From assembly GCF_900243745.1 (NCBI RefSeq), contig NZ_LT984798.1, positions 3,318,501 through 3,382,500 on the forward strand: a stretch of 64,000 nucleotides of DNA, read 5' to 3'. Positions within the stretch are counted from its first letter, which is position 1. Each line of letters starts with the position of its first letter. The notes under the pieces were generated by a model. It was not told the origin of the DNA. It did not search any database and worked only from the letters and a program-made list of their open reading frames with translations. Both the position numbers and the translations under genes were made by a program. Below, in pieces: positions 46,004 to 56,135 of this stretch. The stretch comes from Desulfovibrio sp. G11 (GTDB lineage: Bacteria > Desulfobacterota > Desulfovibrionia > Desulfovibrionales > Desulfovibrionaceae).

Positions 46004-47500
46004 TTAGAATACCGTAGGGTTGGCAACAACCAGTACCCAGCAGATTATGCCAACGACAATACCATACAGCAGGAAAGGCCAGAATGTGCGGCGAAGCACT
46101 TCTCCTTCGCGTCCGGAGAGTCCCACTACAGCGCAGGCGGCAACGATATTATGTACGCAAATCATGTTGCCCATGGCGCCGCCCACAGCTTGGGCAGCCA
46201 CGATAATCTGGCGCGGAAGTTCTAATGTCCCGGCCATATTCCACTGAAATTCTGCGAACATAAGATCGGAAACGGTGTTAGAACCCGTAATAAAGGCCCC
46301 CAAGCCGCCTACAAAGGCAGCCAACATAGGCCACACGGCCCCGGCGAACGCTCCCACAGCCTCGGCCAAGGCCAGGGGCATGGAGGGAAGTTCAACTGGA
46401 TTGGTTGCCGAACCACGGAAAATAGACACCATAGCCACAGCAAAAACCAAAGCAATGGTGGGTGCCTTCATTTTTCGGATGCTTTCTTTCCAGGCACGGG
46501 AAACGGCTTGACCAGGCATTTTGTGCAGTAAAATTGTTAGCAAGGAAACTACAATAAAGAATGTACCGGGCAAGTAGAGGTAATCAATACTCGCATTGAC
46601 GCCATTGAATCCCAGAATATTTGTAAAGCTGATTTTTTGGTTAGTTAACCATCCTTTTAGACCAAGCGAGGGGACGCGCGAGATAACAAGCAGTACACAA
46701 ATTATCACATAGGGGAGCCACGCGCTGAATTGGCTCATATTGGCGTGAAATTCAGTCTTTGTGCTGGCAGGCACGGTGCCTGTCCAAGCTTTGTCCCATT
46801 GGCTGGAAGGAGCGAAGTCCCACGAATCTTTGGGAACACAGAAGCCTTTCTTGGTACCCCAGACCACCACGCCAAGGCCGAGCAGTCCTCCCAGAAGTGA
46901 GGGGAATTCGGGTCCCAACAGCCACGCGCAAACAAGGTAGGGCACGAGAAAGCACACAGAAGCGAACACGCAGAACTTCCATGCCCTAAAACCAATGCCC
47001 CAAGATTTTTCCGCGCTAAAGAAGCGGGTAAGAAAGCCAAGCATAAAGATGGTAATAATTATGGCCATAGGGGCGTGCATAATGGTGGCCCACTCACCTA
47101 CAGCTTTGCAGAACCCGTCGTAACTTTGGAAAGGGAGGTTGGGATTGGCAGCCACAGCCTCGGCCACGCTGCCTTTCAGAAAGCCGAAACCCACAATAAC
47201 GGGTGTGCCCACCGCGCCAAAGGTCACAGGCACAGAGTTGAAGACAAGACAAACAACGGCGGCGGCCATGGCTGGGAAGCCAAGAGCCAACAGCAAGGGT
47301 GCTGCCAAGGCTGCGGGGGTGCCAAAACCGGCCGCGCCCTCAATAAAGGCCGCAAACATGAAGCCAATGATAATGGCTTGGATGCGCCGATCACGGCTTA
47401 CACCCTGCATACCGCACTGAATGGTTTTCATGCCGCCGCTTTCCTCCAGTGTATAAAGGATAAGGATGGCACCGAAAACTATGATTAATACGCCAATGGC
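46004..47500 (-). pseudogene. L-lactate permease, 3' part (interrupted by IS4-family copy 3)
   Basis: About 498 codons covering most of the LctP/LldP family: [41 protein letters not shown] (the family's conserved pore region), [15 protein letters not shown], and near the end [18 protein letters not shown]. Many membrane helices are visible. The first 65 codons lie on the other side of the IS at 48770-48961, and removing IS plus one duplication restores an uninterrupted 560-residue-class protein. In a sulfate reducer it would import lactate, a preferred electron donor. As it stands it is probably inactive. Confidence 0.88.
47492..47500. repeat. 9-bp target duplication, IS4-family copy 3 (left)
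   Basis: GCCAATGGC here and at 48761-48769. Confidence 0.9.
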
Positions 47501-48760
47501 CATTGCTGTCCGGCTAAGGGGTAACAAAAAAGTCCAAAATCTCAGCAGTATGTGGTATAAGAAGTTACCACAACAACTTGCCACACAAGGAGATTTTGGA
47601 CTTGAGCCATCATACTACACTCTTCTCTCAACTGCTATCCCTGATACCGGGACATGTTTTTGAAAAACTCGAACGCAAGCACAAAACTGGCCGCTCTTCA
47701 CGCCAATTTGGATTCAAGGAGCAATTCACCGTCATGGCCTTTATCCAACTCGCTGCAAGGCGCTCTTTACGCGATGGGCTTCGCGCCTTGGAGGCGGCCA
47801 AGAGACGGCTGTATCACCTCGGCTTGAAATCAGTAGCGCGTTCCACGGTTGCCGATGCCAACAATTCAAGGCCTGTGGAATTTTTCAAAGACCTGTTCGC
47901 TGAAATGTATGGCCTGTGCCATCTTCGTGCGCCTCGTCACAAATTCCGCTTCAAGTGCAAGCTGTACAGCATGGACGCCACCACCATCAGCCTATGCCTG
48001 TCCATCTTTCCCTGGGCGTCGTTCCGGCGGAACAAGGCTGGCGTGAAAGTAAATACCGTGCTTGACCACGATGGCTACATTCCCGCTTTTCTCGATATCA
48101 ACAATGCCAAAACCCACGAAAGCCGCATGGCCAAAAGTCTTTCATTGCCAAAGGGTTCCATCGTCACCTTCGATAAAGGCTATATCTGCTATTCCTGGTT
48201 TCGCATGTTGACCGCGAAGGGCATTTTCTTCGTAACCCGACTGAAGAGCAATGCTGCCTATAAGCTCGTTGATCGCCGCGCCGTAGACCGGAAAACCGGG
48301 GTCACGTCCGATCACATCATTGACGTGAGCAGCCGGGGAAAAACCACTCGTCTACGCAGAATCGGCTATCGCGATGCGAAAACCGGCAAACGGTACGAAT
48401 TTTTGACCAACCATTTCCGCCTGTCCGCCAAGCCAATTGCTGATATCTATAAAGAACGCTGGCAAATTGAAATATTCTTCCGCGAAGTCAAACAAAATCT
48501 GCATATTAAAAGCTTTGTCGGGCGCTCGGAGAATGCGGTGCACATCCAGATTTATACGGCCCTGACCGTGTATTTACTCCTGGCCTATCAGAAATTCCTG
48601 AGCAAGCTTGGGCTGTCGGTGCAACAACTCTTCGAGCTCATTTGCTTGAATCTGTTCGGCAAGGATTCTCTGGAAGAACTTCTGAATCCACGAAGACGAA
48701 AAACTATAAACACCTATAGTTATAGCCTGTTAGCTATGGGTGCTTAACCGGACAACATTG
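47501..48760 (+). mobile_element. IS4-family insertion sequence, copy 3 (1260 bp)
   Basis: Same ends and length as copy 2, with its own 9-bp duplication. It breaks the lactate permease gene. Confidence 0.92.
47602..48747 (+). CDS. IS4-family transposase (copy 3)
   Basis: 381 residues from TTG at 47602. All DDE motifs are intact ([38 protein letters not shown]). Almost identical to copy 2, including the unusual TTG start. Confidence 0.93.
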   Translation: MSHHTTLFSQLLSLIPGHVFEKLERKHKTGRSSRQFGFKEQFTVMAFIQLAARRSLRDGLRALEAAKRRLYHLGLKSVARSTVADANNSRPVEFFKDLFAEMYGLCHLRAPRHKFRFKCKLYSMDATTISLCLSIFPWASFRRNKAGVKVNTVLDHDGYIPAFLDINNAKTHESRMAKSLSLPKGSIVTFDKGYICYSWFRMLTAKGIFFVTRLKSNAAYKLVDRRAVDRKTGVTSDHIIDVSSRGKTTRLRRIGYRDAKTGKRYEFLTNHFRLSAKPIADIYKERWQIEIFFREVKQNLHIKSFVGRSENAVHIQIYTALTVYLLLAYQKFLSKLGLSVQQLFELICLNLFGKDSLEELLNPRRRKTINTYSYSLLAMGA

Positions 48761-48961
48761 GCCAATGGCCACAACAACGCCTTGCAGCGAGAGAGCGGCA
48801 AGATATAGGATATCCAGCTTCCAGCCGATCACACCACTAATGGCACAGACAAGCCACGCCAGTGGCATGGCCCGGGTGGCGGGCCAGCGCAGGCCGACCA
48901 TCAAAATCAGGGCAATAAGAATTGGTATGACGGCCAACAACGCCAATACTCCAATAGACAT
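48761..48961 (-). pseudogene. L-lactate permease, 5' part
   Basis: ATG at 48961 with AAGGAG upstream. MSIGVLALLAVIPILIALIL and WLVCAISGVIGWKLDIL are the first membrane helices of the LctP family. The frame meets the IS after the codons for VVVAIG, and the 9-bp duplication joins it in frame to 47500. Confidence 0.85.
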
Positions 48962-49078
48962 GGCAACTCCTTTATCAGCCTGCACGCCTACGCATCCAGG
49001 CATGGCTCATAGTGTGCATTAACCTTCCACAAACCCTATGAAATAGGGACAGAGCAGAACTGAAGAGTACTGTTCCAA

Positions 49079-49222
49079 TCACAAAGTATTTCGCGCAAGT
49101 TCGCGGCTTACAGTTGAGACGCTACGGCCTATCGCTTTGGCTATGGCCCTCAGTGACGTTCCACTTTTCACTGCCTGGCAGATGTAGTACCGTTCTTCCC
49201 TGGCAAGGTGTGCATAGCCCAT
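49079..49222 (-). pseudogene. IS30-family transposase, N-terminal fragment
   Basis: 47 codons: MGYAHLAREERYYICQAVKS, then TSLRAIAKAIGRSVSTVSREL, the helix-turn-helix (HTH_38) of IS30 transposases, then a stop. An end-like sequence runs to about 49320. The catalytic part is missing, so it is a remnant. Confidence 0.75.
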
Positions 49223-49373
49223 ACGCCCCTCAATCTTTGGTTGGATGGAGAGGCTAAAGTGCTATACCACCTTGCCTTTTCATTCAACCTTGAGGGTGTT
49301 GCACTTGCAAGTTGAATCCGCCAAGAATAGAATTCACGGCGTTATCCTGTCGTTGTCGAGGGTAAAAAGAATA

Positions 49374-50024
49374 TCAGTTGTTGTTCAATTCTGCCAGAAT
49401 CTTGTCTTTACCATGCCGTACATGGGCGCGCATGGCCTCGGCGGCGGCGAGAGCGTCCCTTTCTTCAATGCGCTGCAAGATATCCAGATGATCCTTGTCC
49501 GACCAGTCGGCCTCTTCCGCAGAGATGATGGGGCGCAACAGGCGCTCCACAACGCCGTCCAGTTCCGCCAGCAGTTGCAGCAGCAGGGGCGAATGCGCCG
49601 CCGTGCGCAAGATGCTGTGAAATTCGCTGTTCAGGGCCACCAGTTGCGGAATGTCTCCCGCCGCATTGGCGGCGCGGAACTGTTGCAGATTGGCGCTGAG
49701 CGAGTCCCTCTGCGCCTGTGTGCTCCGGCTTGCGGCCAGACTGGCGGCGTAGGCTTCCAGCATACTGCGGATATTGATGGCGTCTTCCACTTCCGTGGTG
49801 TTCAATGGCCGCAGGGCATAGCCCCCGGCTCGCCGTTTTTCCAGCAGGCCCTCCTGCGCCAGACGGTGCAGGGCCTCCCGCAACGGCGTGCGGCTGATGC
49901 CGAGTTCGCTGGCAATGCGATCCTCCACCAGCCGCTCTCCCACAACAAAGCGACCGTCAAGCAACATCTGACGCAACAGCACCGTGGCTTCCTGCCCCAG
50001 CGAATGTTTGACAATGCGTGCCAT
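49374..50024 (-). CDS. GntR/FadR-type transcription regulator (FCD domain)
   Basis: 216 residues. The winged helix ([34 protein letters not shown], about 28-62) is followed by an all-helical FCD ligand domain (about 75-205) with the metal-binding pattern around [16 protein letters not shown] and [10 protein letters not shown]. Such regulators respond to small carboxylates and often control lactate or sugar-acid genes. It lies between the lactate permease gene and glnS, divergent from the latter. Regulation of the permease is plausible but inferred. Confidence 0.85.
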   Translation of the reverse strand: MARIVKHSLGQEATVLLRQMLLDGRFVVGERLVEDRIASELGISRTPLREALHRLAQEGLLEKRRAGGYALRPLNTTEVEDAINIRSMLEAYAASLAASRSTQAQRDSLSANLQQFRAANAAGDIPQLVALNSEFHSILRTAAHSPLLLQLLAELDGVVERLLRPIISAEEADWSDKDHLDILQRIEERDALAAAEAMRAHVRHGKDKILAELNNN

Positions 50025-50149
50025 GGAACCTCCCGTGGTGTTGGCGTATATTGAGGCCTGCCCTGCTCCGCGTCAAGCAAAACGCGGCATTGACCCCGAC
50101 GCGGCATTCTCCTATTCTCCGGGCACTATATTTACATCAGGATATCCCC

Positions 50150-51877
50150 ATGAGCGAGCATATTCCCACTCCCGTCACTGCCGGCGCACCCGATGCCGCC
50201 GCCCCCGAAACCACCGGCGGACTGGATTTCATCCGCACCCGCATTCTGGCCGACCGGGCAGCCGGACGCTTTGACTCCCGCGTGCATACGCGCTTTCCCC
50301 CGGAACCCAACGGCTACCTGCACCTTGGGCACGCCAAGTCCATCTGCCTGAATTATGGTCTGGCCAAAGAATTCGACGGCAAGTTCAACCTGCGCTTCGA
50401 CGACACCAACCCCGTGAAGGAAGACACCGAATATGTGGACTCCATCCGCGAGGACGTGCGCTGGCTGGGCGGCGACTGGCAAGACCGGGAGTGCTATTCC
50501 TCCGACTACTTTGAACAGCTCTACCTGTTTGCCGAACAGCTTATCCAGAACGGCAAGGCCTATGTGGACAGCTCCAGCGCGGAAGACATCCGCGCCATGC
50601 GCGGCACGCTCAAAGAACCGGGCACGGAAAGTCCCTACCGCAACCGCAGCGTCGCGGAAAACCTTGACCTCTTCCGCCGCATGCGCGCGGGCGAATTCCC
50701 CGACGGCGCTCATGTGCTGCGCGCCAAAATCAACATGGCCTCGCCCAATATGGTCATGCGCGACCCCACGCTCTACCGCATCCGCCACGCCCACCATCAC
50801 CGCACCGGCGACGCGTGGTGCATCTATCCCATGTACGATTTTACGCACTGCATCTCGGATTCGCTGGAGCACATCACCCACTCCATCTGCACGCTGGAAT
50901 TTGAAAACAACCGCGAACTCTACGACTGGACGCTGGACGCCTTGGGCATATACCATCCCCAGCAGATAGAATTCGCCCGACTGAACCTCACCCACACGGT
51001 GCTCTCCAAACGCAAGCTCATCCAATTGGTCAAGGAAGGGCATGTGCGAGGCTGGGACGACCCCCGCATGCCCACCATCAGCGGCCTGCGCCGCCGGGGC
51101 GTCCCCCCGGAAGCCCTGCGCGACTTCTGCGCCCGCATCGGCGTGGCCAGAGCGGACTCCACCGTGGAATACAGCCTCCTGGAATTCTGCATCCGCGAAT
51201 ACCTCAACGCCCACACCCGGCGCGTCATGGCGGTGCTCGACCCCGTAAAGGTGGTCATCGAAAACTATCCTGAAGGGCAGACGGAACAATTTACCATGCC
51301 CTATCACCCCGAAGACGCCGCTTGGGGCTCCCGCACCGTGCCCTTCTCCCGCGAACTGTACATCGAACGGGACGACTTCCGGCTGGAGCCGCCCAAAAAA
51401 TACCACCGTCTGGCCGTGGGCGCAGAAGTGCGCCTGCGCTACGCCTATTACATCACCTGCCGAGAAGCCGTCACCGATGCCCAAGGACGGGTGACGGAAC
51501 TGCGCTGCACCTATGATCCCGAATCCCGCGGCGGCTCAAGCCCCGACGGACGCAAGGTCAAGGGCACCATCCACTGGGTTGCCGCGGCCCACGCCCTGCC
51601 CGCGGAAGTTCGTCTGTACGAGCACCTCTTCACGGCGGAAAACCCCAACGCCGTGGACGAAGGCCAGACCTTCCTTGACCACCTGAACCCCGACTCCCTG
51701 CGCACGGTATGCGCCCAGTGCGAGCCCTCCCTGCGGGACGTGCAGCCGGGCACTACGGTGCAGTTTGAACGGCTGGGCTACTTCTGCGCGGACCCGGACG
51801 GCACGGAGGGAGCTCCCGTCTTCAACCGCACGGCGACCCTCAAGGATACGTGGGCCAAGATGGAAAAACGCGGCTAG
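50150..51877 (+). CDS. glnS: Glutaminyl-tRNA synthetase
   Basis: A 575-residue class I aminoacyl-tRNA synthetase. The HIGH-type motif [14 protein letters not shown] lies at about residues 50-63, the KMSKS-type motif VLSKRKL at about 283-289, with GlnRS-type [12 protein letters not shown] and the anticodon-binding beta-barrels in the C-terminal 230 residues. Start at 50150 with AGGA upstream; a longer frame from 50018 lacks support. It charges tRNA-Gln directly. It is complete and GC-rich, but located between the att repeats of a genomic island, an unusual site for a housekeeping gene. Confidence 0.95.
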   Translation: MSEHIPTPVTAGAPDAAAPETTGGLDFIRTRILADRAAGRFDSRVHTRFPPEPNGYLHLGHAKSICLNYGLAKEFDGKFNLRFDDTNPVKEDTEYVDSIREDVRWLGGDWQDRECYSSDYFEQLYLFAEQLIQNGKAYVDSSSAEDIRAMRGTLKEPGTESPYRNRSVAENLDLFRRMRAGEFPDGAHVLRAKINMASPNMVMRDPTLYRIRHAHHHRTGDAWCIYPMYDFTHCISDSLEHITHSICTLEFENNRELYDWTLDALGIYHPQQIEFARLNLTHTVLSKRKLIQLVKEGHVRGWDDPRMPTISGLRRRGVPPEALRDFCARIGVARADSTVEYSLLEFCIREYLNAHTRRVMAVLDPVKVVIENYPEGQTEQFTMPYHPEDAAWGSRTVPFSRELYIERDDFRLEPPKKYHRLAVGAEVRLRYAYYITCREAVTDAQGRVTELRCTYDPESRGGSSPDGRKVKGTIHWVAAAHALPAEVRLYEHLFTAENPNAVDEGQTFLDHLNPDSLRTVCAQCEPSLRDVQPGTTVQFERLGYFCADPDGTEGAPVFNRTATLKDTWAKMEKRG

Positions 51878-52492
51878 ACAGTATCGTCACGAGCGCCTTT
51901 TCGGGTATCTCTGCGTCGAAATTCGTCTTTTATTCCGGTCATGCACAGAAGAGTGCACTCCCTCCATAAAAGACTCTTTCTCATTGATATACCACGAAAA
52001 TTCATCTCGTGACGACACTATCTAGAGGCTGCCTTTAAATTGATTCTTTTGCCTTCCGGCGGCGTCAAGCTCCTCATTTTAGAGACAACCCAGAGTATAT
52101 TTCTTTTAAATTATAAACTATTAACGTGGAATTGCTCTAATTCCCCTTCCTCCACGCCCACGCGACGCTGTTTGACGCAGGGCAATGCCGGGACGATGTT
52201 CCCGCCATTGCCCTGCTCTCGTATGGCGTCCGCGCCCGGCGCTCAGAATATTGCGCCTCCTTTCACATACACCAATCGCCACCGGATTTTGGAGCGATTT
52301 TCTCGCAAACGACGCGCTCCACTTGCCGTAAAAGCATAGTTTTCAGCATTGCGGCCGTCGCCCTCTCCCCGCCTTATCCCCCACTCCAAATCCGAGACGA
52401 CATATTTCAATCTTGCAAATATAGAGACTTAGCGCTCCGTACATGTGGAAATTTTACTGTGCAATATTGTATAGTTACATTTTTCACATGCG
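51878..52492. other. Long intergenic region downstream of glnS
   Basis: No convincing gene; reading frames here lack ribosome-binding sites and family features. The right part (52430-52492) is AT-rich and likely carries activator sites for the sigma-54 promoter that follows. Confidence 0.4.
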
Positions 52493-52508
52493 TGGCATGC
52501 TTGTTGCT
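52493..52508 (+). promoter_or_regulatory. Sigma-54 promoter of the TauE-sulfotransferase-permease operon
   Basis: TGGCATG-CTTG-TTGCT fits TGGCAYR-N4-TTGCW, with GG (52494-52495) and GC (52506-52507) separated by exactly 10 bp. It lies 37 bp before the TauE/SafE start. The downstream PrpR-type activator is the obvious candidate regulator. Confidence 0.8.
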
Positions 52509-52544
52509 GTACGGACAGTAACGTCATGTACACGGAGTGTAGTT

Positions 52545-53288
52545 ATGTTCATTCTTCTCGCGTTGATCGCCATTCTTGTGGGCGCGCTCATCGGCACGGT
52601 GGGCGTTGGCGGTATTCTGCTCATTCCTGCCCTCAACGGACTTGCCGACCTCCCCATTCAGGTGAGCATGGGCACGGCCCTGTTCAGCTTCATTTTTACC
52701 GGCGTGCTGGGCACATGGCTCTACCAGCGTCACGGGAGCATCAACTGGGGCATCACCATCCCGGTCTGCGCCGGAGCGCTGCTGTCGGGTTATGCCGGGG
52801 CCTTGTGCAACGGCTACGCCTCTCCGCGCCTGCTGAGCATTCTGCTGGGCATGGTCATCGTCTTCGCGGGGATATACGCCCTGCTGCCCGCCCGCCAGAA
52901 CATCGCCGCCCAAGGCGATAAGCGCAGTCTCCCGCTGCTGCTGGGCATAGGCGCGCTGGTGGGCTTCGGCTCAGGGCTTACCGGCGTGGGCGGGCCTGTG
53001 CTTTCGGTGCCGCTCATGGTCATTCTGGGCTTCGCCCCGCTGACGGCCATCGCCACAAGTCAGGTCATTCAGATAACCGCGGCCCTTTCCGGCACGCTGG
53101 GCAATGTTTCCAACGGAGCCATCGACTTCTCGGTGGCGGCATGGGTGACGGTACTGGAGCTTGGAGGCGTTATTCTCGGCGCGCGTCTGGCCCATACAGT
53201 CTCCACCGCGACCCTGAAAAAGACGGTCTCTGTGGTATGTATCCTTGTCGGCGGTTTTGTGCTGGCAAGGGCGATAATGCAATCCTAA
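52545..53288 (+). CDS. TauE/SafE-family membrane permease
   Basis: 247 residues, with start chosen at ATG 52545 with GGAG upstream. Seven to eight membrane helices in two repeats, each with the family motif: VGALIGTVGVGGILLIPAL and GFGSGLTGVGGPVLSVPLM. TauE/SafE proteins move sulfite, sulfoacetate or related anions, usually outward. It is the first gene of a sigma-54-type operon with a sulfotransferase and an SLC13-like permease. Confidence 0.88.
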   Translation: MFILLALIAILVGALIGTVGVGGILLIPALNGLADLPIQVSMGTALFSFIFTGVLGTWLYQRHGSINWGITIPVCAGALLSGYAGALCNGYASPRLLSILLGMVIVFAGIYALLPARQNIAAQGDKRSLPLLLGIGALVGFGSGLTGVGGPVLSVPLMVILGFAPLTAIATSQVIQITAALSGTLGNVSNGAIDFSVAAWVTVLELGGVILGARLAHTVSTATLKKTVSVVCILVGGFVLARAIMQS

Positions 53289-53307
53289 TCTTGCAAGGAG
53301 TACTCTC

Positions 53308-54462
53308 ATGTCCATTACGCTCAACGAACGCCCCATATTCATGATCGGCGCGGAACGCTCCGGCACCACCCTGGTCATGGCCCTCCTCGGCTGCCACTCG
53401 CGCATCGCCGTGCCGGAAGTGGTGTGGTACTATCCCCGCTTCTACCCCTACCTGCACACCTACGGCGACCTTGGCAAGGACGAAAATTTCCGTACACTGG
53501 CCAGCGAGATGGTCTTTGGCCTCAAAACCCCCTTCTGGGGCATGAAGGTCAACCCGCGCACCATTCTGGACGAAGTCATCGAACTGGCCCCGGAACGCAG
53601 TTTCGCCGGGCTCTACGCAGCCATGCATCTGCGGTTCGCCCAGTACAGCAACAAGCCGCGCTGGGGAGAAAAAACACCGCATAACCTCTACTTTGTGGAC
53701 GCCATGCACCGCGACTTCCCCAATGCCCAGTTTATCTACATCACCCGCGACGGGCGCGACTCCTGCGTGGATTACATGGAATCCTCGTTTGGCCCCACCA
53801 ACATCTACTGCGCCGCCCACTCGTGGAAGCGCTGCTGGAATGCCGTCAAGGACTGGCGCAAGCCGCTCTCCGACAAGGGCCTGTGGCTGGACGTGTGCTA
53901 CGAAGAACTCGTGCGCAAGCCTGAGCAGGTCATGCGCGGCGTGTGCGACTTCCTTGGCGAAGACTTTGAAGAAGGCATGTTCGACTTCTACAAGACCGAC
54001 ATGGCCAAGGCCCGCGGCGCGTCCCGCGACCACGCGCCTCTGGGCCACGCCATCAGCGACAAGTATGTCGGCATCTACAAAGACCTGCTGAGCCAGCGCG
54101 ACCAGCGCATCTTTGCCGCCGTGGCGGGCAAGGAACTGGAAGAGGCCGGCTATAAGAACGACGTGACCCCGGAAATGCCTTCCGAAAAAATGATCAGCAA
54201 ATATGTGGAATTCGACGGCCGCATCCGCGCGGCCACGCTGGACGGCTTTGAAGGCCACATCGTGTTCGAAAGCTACAACGATTGGCTCCTTGACCAGCGC
54301 GAAGAACGCCGCAAAAAGGGCATCTGGAGCGAAGCCGACAATCCCCACACCTTCCCGCAGGGCGACCCGGACGAAGAAATGATCATGGGTCTGCGCGCTT
54401 GGGGCACATGGAAGAAGCACTTCTCCATCAAACGGCAATATGTGGGCGACGTAGTACTGTAG
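53308..54462 (+). CDS. Sulfotransferase family protein
   Basis: 384 residues. The 5'-PSB loop for PAPS is FMIGAERSGTTLVMALL (about residues 11-27). The 3'-phosphate-binding region is IYITRDGRDSCVDYMESS (about 146-163), typical of cytosolic-type sulfotransferases. A C-terminal region of about 120 residues is outside the core. It would transfer sulfate from PAPS to an unknown acceptor. AAGGAG precedes the ATG. It lies 19 nt after the TauE gene and upstream of an anion permease. Confidence 0.85.
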   Translation: MSITLNERPIFMIGAERSGTTLVMALLGCHSRIAVPEVVWYYPRFYPYLHTYGDLGKDENFRTLASEMVFGLKTPFWGMKVNPRTILDEVIELAPERSFAGLYAAMHLRFAQYSNKPRWGEKTPHNLYFVDAMHRDFPNAQFIYITRDGRDSCVDYMESSFGPTNIYCAAHSWKRCWNAVKDWRKPLSDKGLWLDVCYEELVRKPEQVMRGVCDFLGEDFEEGMFDFYKTDMAKARGASRDHAPLGHAISDKYVGIYKDLLSQRDQRIFAAVAGKELEEAGYKNDVTPEMPSEKMISKYVEFDGRIRAATLDGFEGHIVFESYNDWLLDQREERRKKGIWSEADNPHTFPQGDPDEEMIMGLRAWGTWKKHFSIKRQYVGDVVL

Positions 54463-54473
54463 ACTGACTTTCC

Positions 54474-54503
54474 GGCGGCGGGGACAATCCGACGGCCCCG
54501 CCG
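54474..54503 (+). repeat. Intercistronic GC hairpin
   Basis: CGGCGGGG pairs with CCCCGCCG. There is no T-run, so transcription is probably not ended. Confidence 0.55.
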
Positions 54504-54581
54504 CAGGGATGCCTTGTGCATGCCCTCCCGCAATTCCCGCCTGCCCGCGACCCTCCGCTGGCAGCGCAAAGGAGCAATACC

Positions 54582-56078
54582 ATGACTGACTCCAGTTCCC
54601 ACGCAGCAACTTACGGCCCCAAGGAGTGGCTGTATATCCTGTTGGGGCCCGGCCTCCTGCTTATGGCTTTGGCGGCGCCGTTCTTCGGGCCTTTTAACGC
54701 CAGATTCGGTTTCGGCATTCTGCTTTGGATGGTATGGTGGTGGATTTCGGCGGTTGTGGATATCAAATTAACCTGTCTTGTTCCCATTTTTGTGGCCTGC
54801 GTCTATCAATACATGCCGCTGGAAAAGGTGCTGAGCGCCTATGTGCACAAAGAAGCCGCCCTCATCTTTGGCGCTACGGCCCTCACCGCCGCCTGGGTGC
54901 GCTGGGGATTCGCCCGTCGGCTGGCGCTCAACTTTCTCATGCGCTTCAGCAACAATGTGCGGGCGCAAACTGCAGGCTGGTTTGTGCTGTGCGGCGTGAC
55001 GAGCTTTGTGGTGGGCAATACCACCGTAGCCGCCATGTTCGCGCCCGTGGCCGTGGCCTCGCTCATGTACGCCGGGTTTACCAGCAATGAAGAACGCTGG
55101 AACTCCAAGGCCGCCTCCAATATCCTCATTGCCGTGGCCTGGGGCGCGTCTGTGGGCGGCATGGCCACGCCGCTGGGAGGAGGACAGTCCGTGGTGACCT
55201 ACGGTCTGCTCAACAAGTATCTGGGGCACGACATCTTTTTCCTCGATTGGACGCTGCGCATGCTGCCCCTGTCGCTGTGCGTCATCGCCGGGGTGGCCGT
55301 GCTCATGTACTTCATGAAAACCGACATGCAGCACTTCAGCGGCAGCCGCGAATTTTATCAGAAGGAGCTGGAAAAGCTCGGCCCCATGACGTTTGAAGAA
55401 AAAATCGCGCTGGCCGGTTTTGTGCTGGCCATCGGTCTGGCCCTCTTGCAGCCCCTGTACGCCCCCTACACCAAGGGCCCGGCCTGGACATGGCTGCGCC
55501 CCACCCAGATGTTCTGCATCATCCCCCTGCTGCTCTTCTTCTGGCCTTCCAGGGCGGTTAAAGGCGAGAATATCCTCTCGGCGGACACCCTGCGCAAGTA
55601 CTTCCCCGTGACCATCCTCTTCATGTGGCCGGCTTCGGTGGCCCTGAGCCGCATCATCTCCCAAACGGGCGCGGGCAAGGTGTTCGGGCAGTGGATCAGC
55701 CCCTTCCTCGGCGTCAGCGACACGCTGTCCATCGCCGCGTGGAGCGTTTTCGGCAACATGCTCTCGCAAGTGACCAGCGACACGGCGGCGGCCGGCGTCA
55801 TGGTGCCGCTGGCCATTGAATCCATGCGCAACTGGCATGGGCTGGAATTCGGCGCGGTGCCCTGGGTCTGGGTTTCCGGCGCGGCCATCAGTTGGAGCTA
55901 CGCCGTGGCCTCCGCCACGGGCGCGCAAGGCATCGTGGCCGGCTACGGCGCCAACTTGCGCACCATGTTTGTCTGGGGTCTTGTGGCGGCGGTGGTTTCG
56001 GTGGCCATCACCATCCTCTACTTCTGGCTAACCGTCGTCGTCTTTGGTATGGGATTCTACACCCTCCCGCCTGTATAA
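54582..56078 (+). CDS. SLC13/DASS-type anion permease
   Basis: 498 residues from ATG 54582 (AAGGAG at -13). About 12 membrane helices with two SNT-like motifs: VVGNTTVAAMFAPVAVASL (about residues 142-160) and SQVTSDTAAAGVMVPLAIESM (about 394-414). The family imports di- and tricarboxylates or sulfate with sodium. The substrate is not readable, but the neighbours (TauE/SafE, sulfotransferase) suggest a sulfur-containing or carboxylic anion. Confidence 0.82.
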   Translation: MTDSSSHAATYGPKEWLYILLGPGLLLMALAAPFFGPFNARFGFGILLWMVWWWISAVVDIKLTCLVPIFVACVYQYMPLEKVLSAYVHKEAALIFGATALTAAWVRWGFARRLALNFLMRFSNNVRAQTAGWFVLCGVTSFVVGNTTVAAMFAPVAVASLMYAGFTSNEERWNSKAASNILIAVAWGASVGGMATPLGGGQSVVTYGLLNKYLGHDIFFLDWTLRMLPLSLCVIAGVAVLMYFMKTDMQHFSGSREFYQKELEKLGPMTFEEKIALAGFVLAIGLALLQPLYAPYTKGPAWTWLRPTQMFCIIPLLLFFWPSRAVKGENILSADTLRKYFPVTILFMWPASVALSRIISQTGAGKVFGQWISPFLGVSDTLSIAAWSVFGNMLSQVTSDTAAAGVMVPLAIESMRNWHGLEFGAVPWVWVSGAAISWSYAVASATGAQGIVAGYGANLRTMFVWGLVAAVVSVAITILYFWLTVVVFGMGFYTLPPV

Positions 56079-56088
56079 ACCTGCATAC

Positions 56089-56123
56089 GGCGCGGGGCCA
56101 CTGCGGGCGGCAGGCCCCGCGCC
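56089..56123 (+). repeat. GC-rich inverted repeat between permease and regulator genes
   Basis: GGCGCGGGGCC pairs perfectly with GGCCCCGCGCC. It may reduce read-through into the regulator gene. Confidence 0.6.
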
Positions 56124-56135
56124 GGAGGCTTACTC

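Noticed and set aside
44090..48760. Composite transposon made of IS4-family copies 2 and 3 in direct orientation around the lactate permease gene
   Set aside because: Each copy has its own 9-bp target duplication, and copy 3 interrupts the permease gene itself, so these are two independent insertions.
52040..52339. 99-codon frame downstream of glnS
   Set aside because: No ribosome-binding site, irregular composition and no recognisable domain.
54768..55928. 386-codon minus-strand frame opposite the SLC13-like permease
   Set aside because: His/Gly/Arg-rich composition typical of antisense frames in GC-rich DNA.
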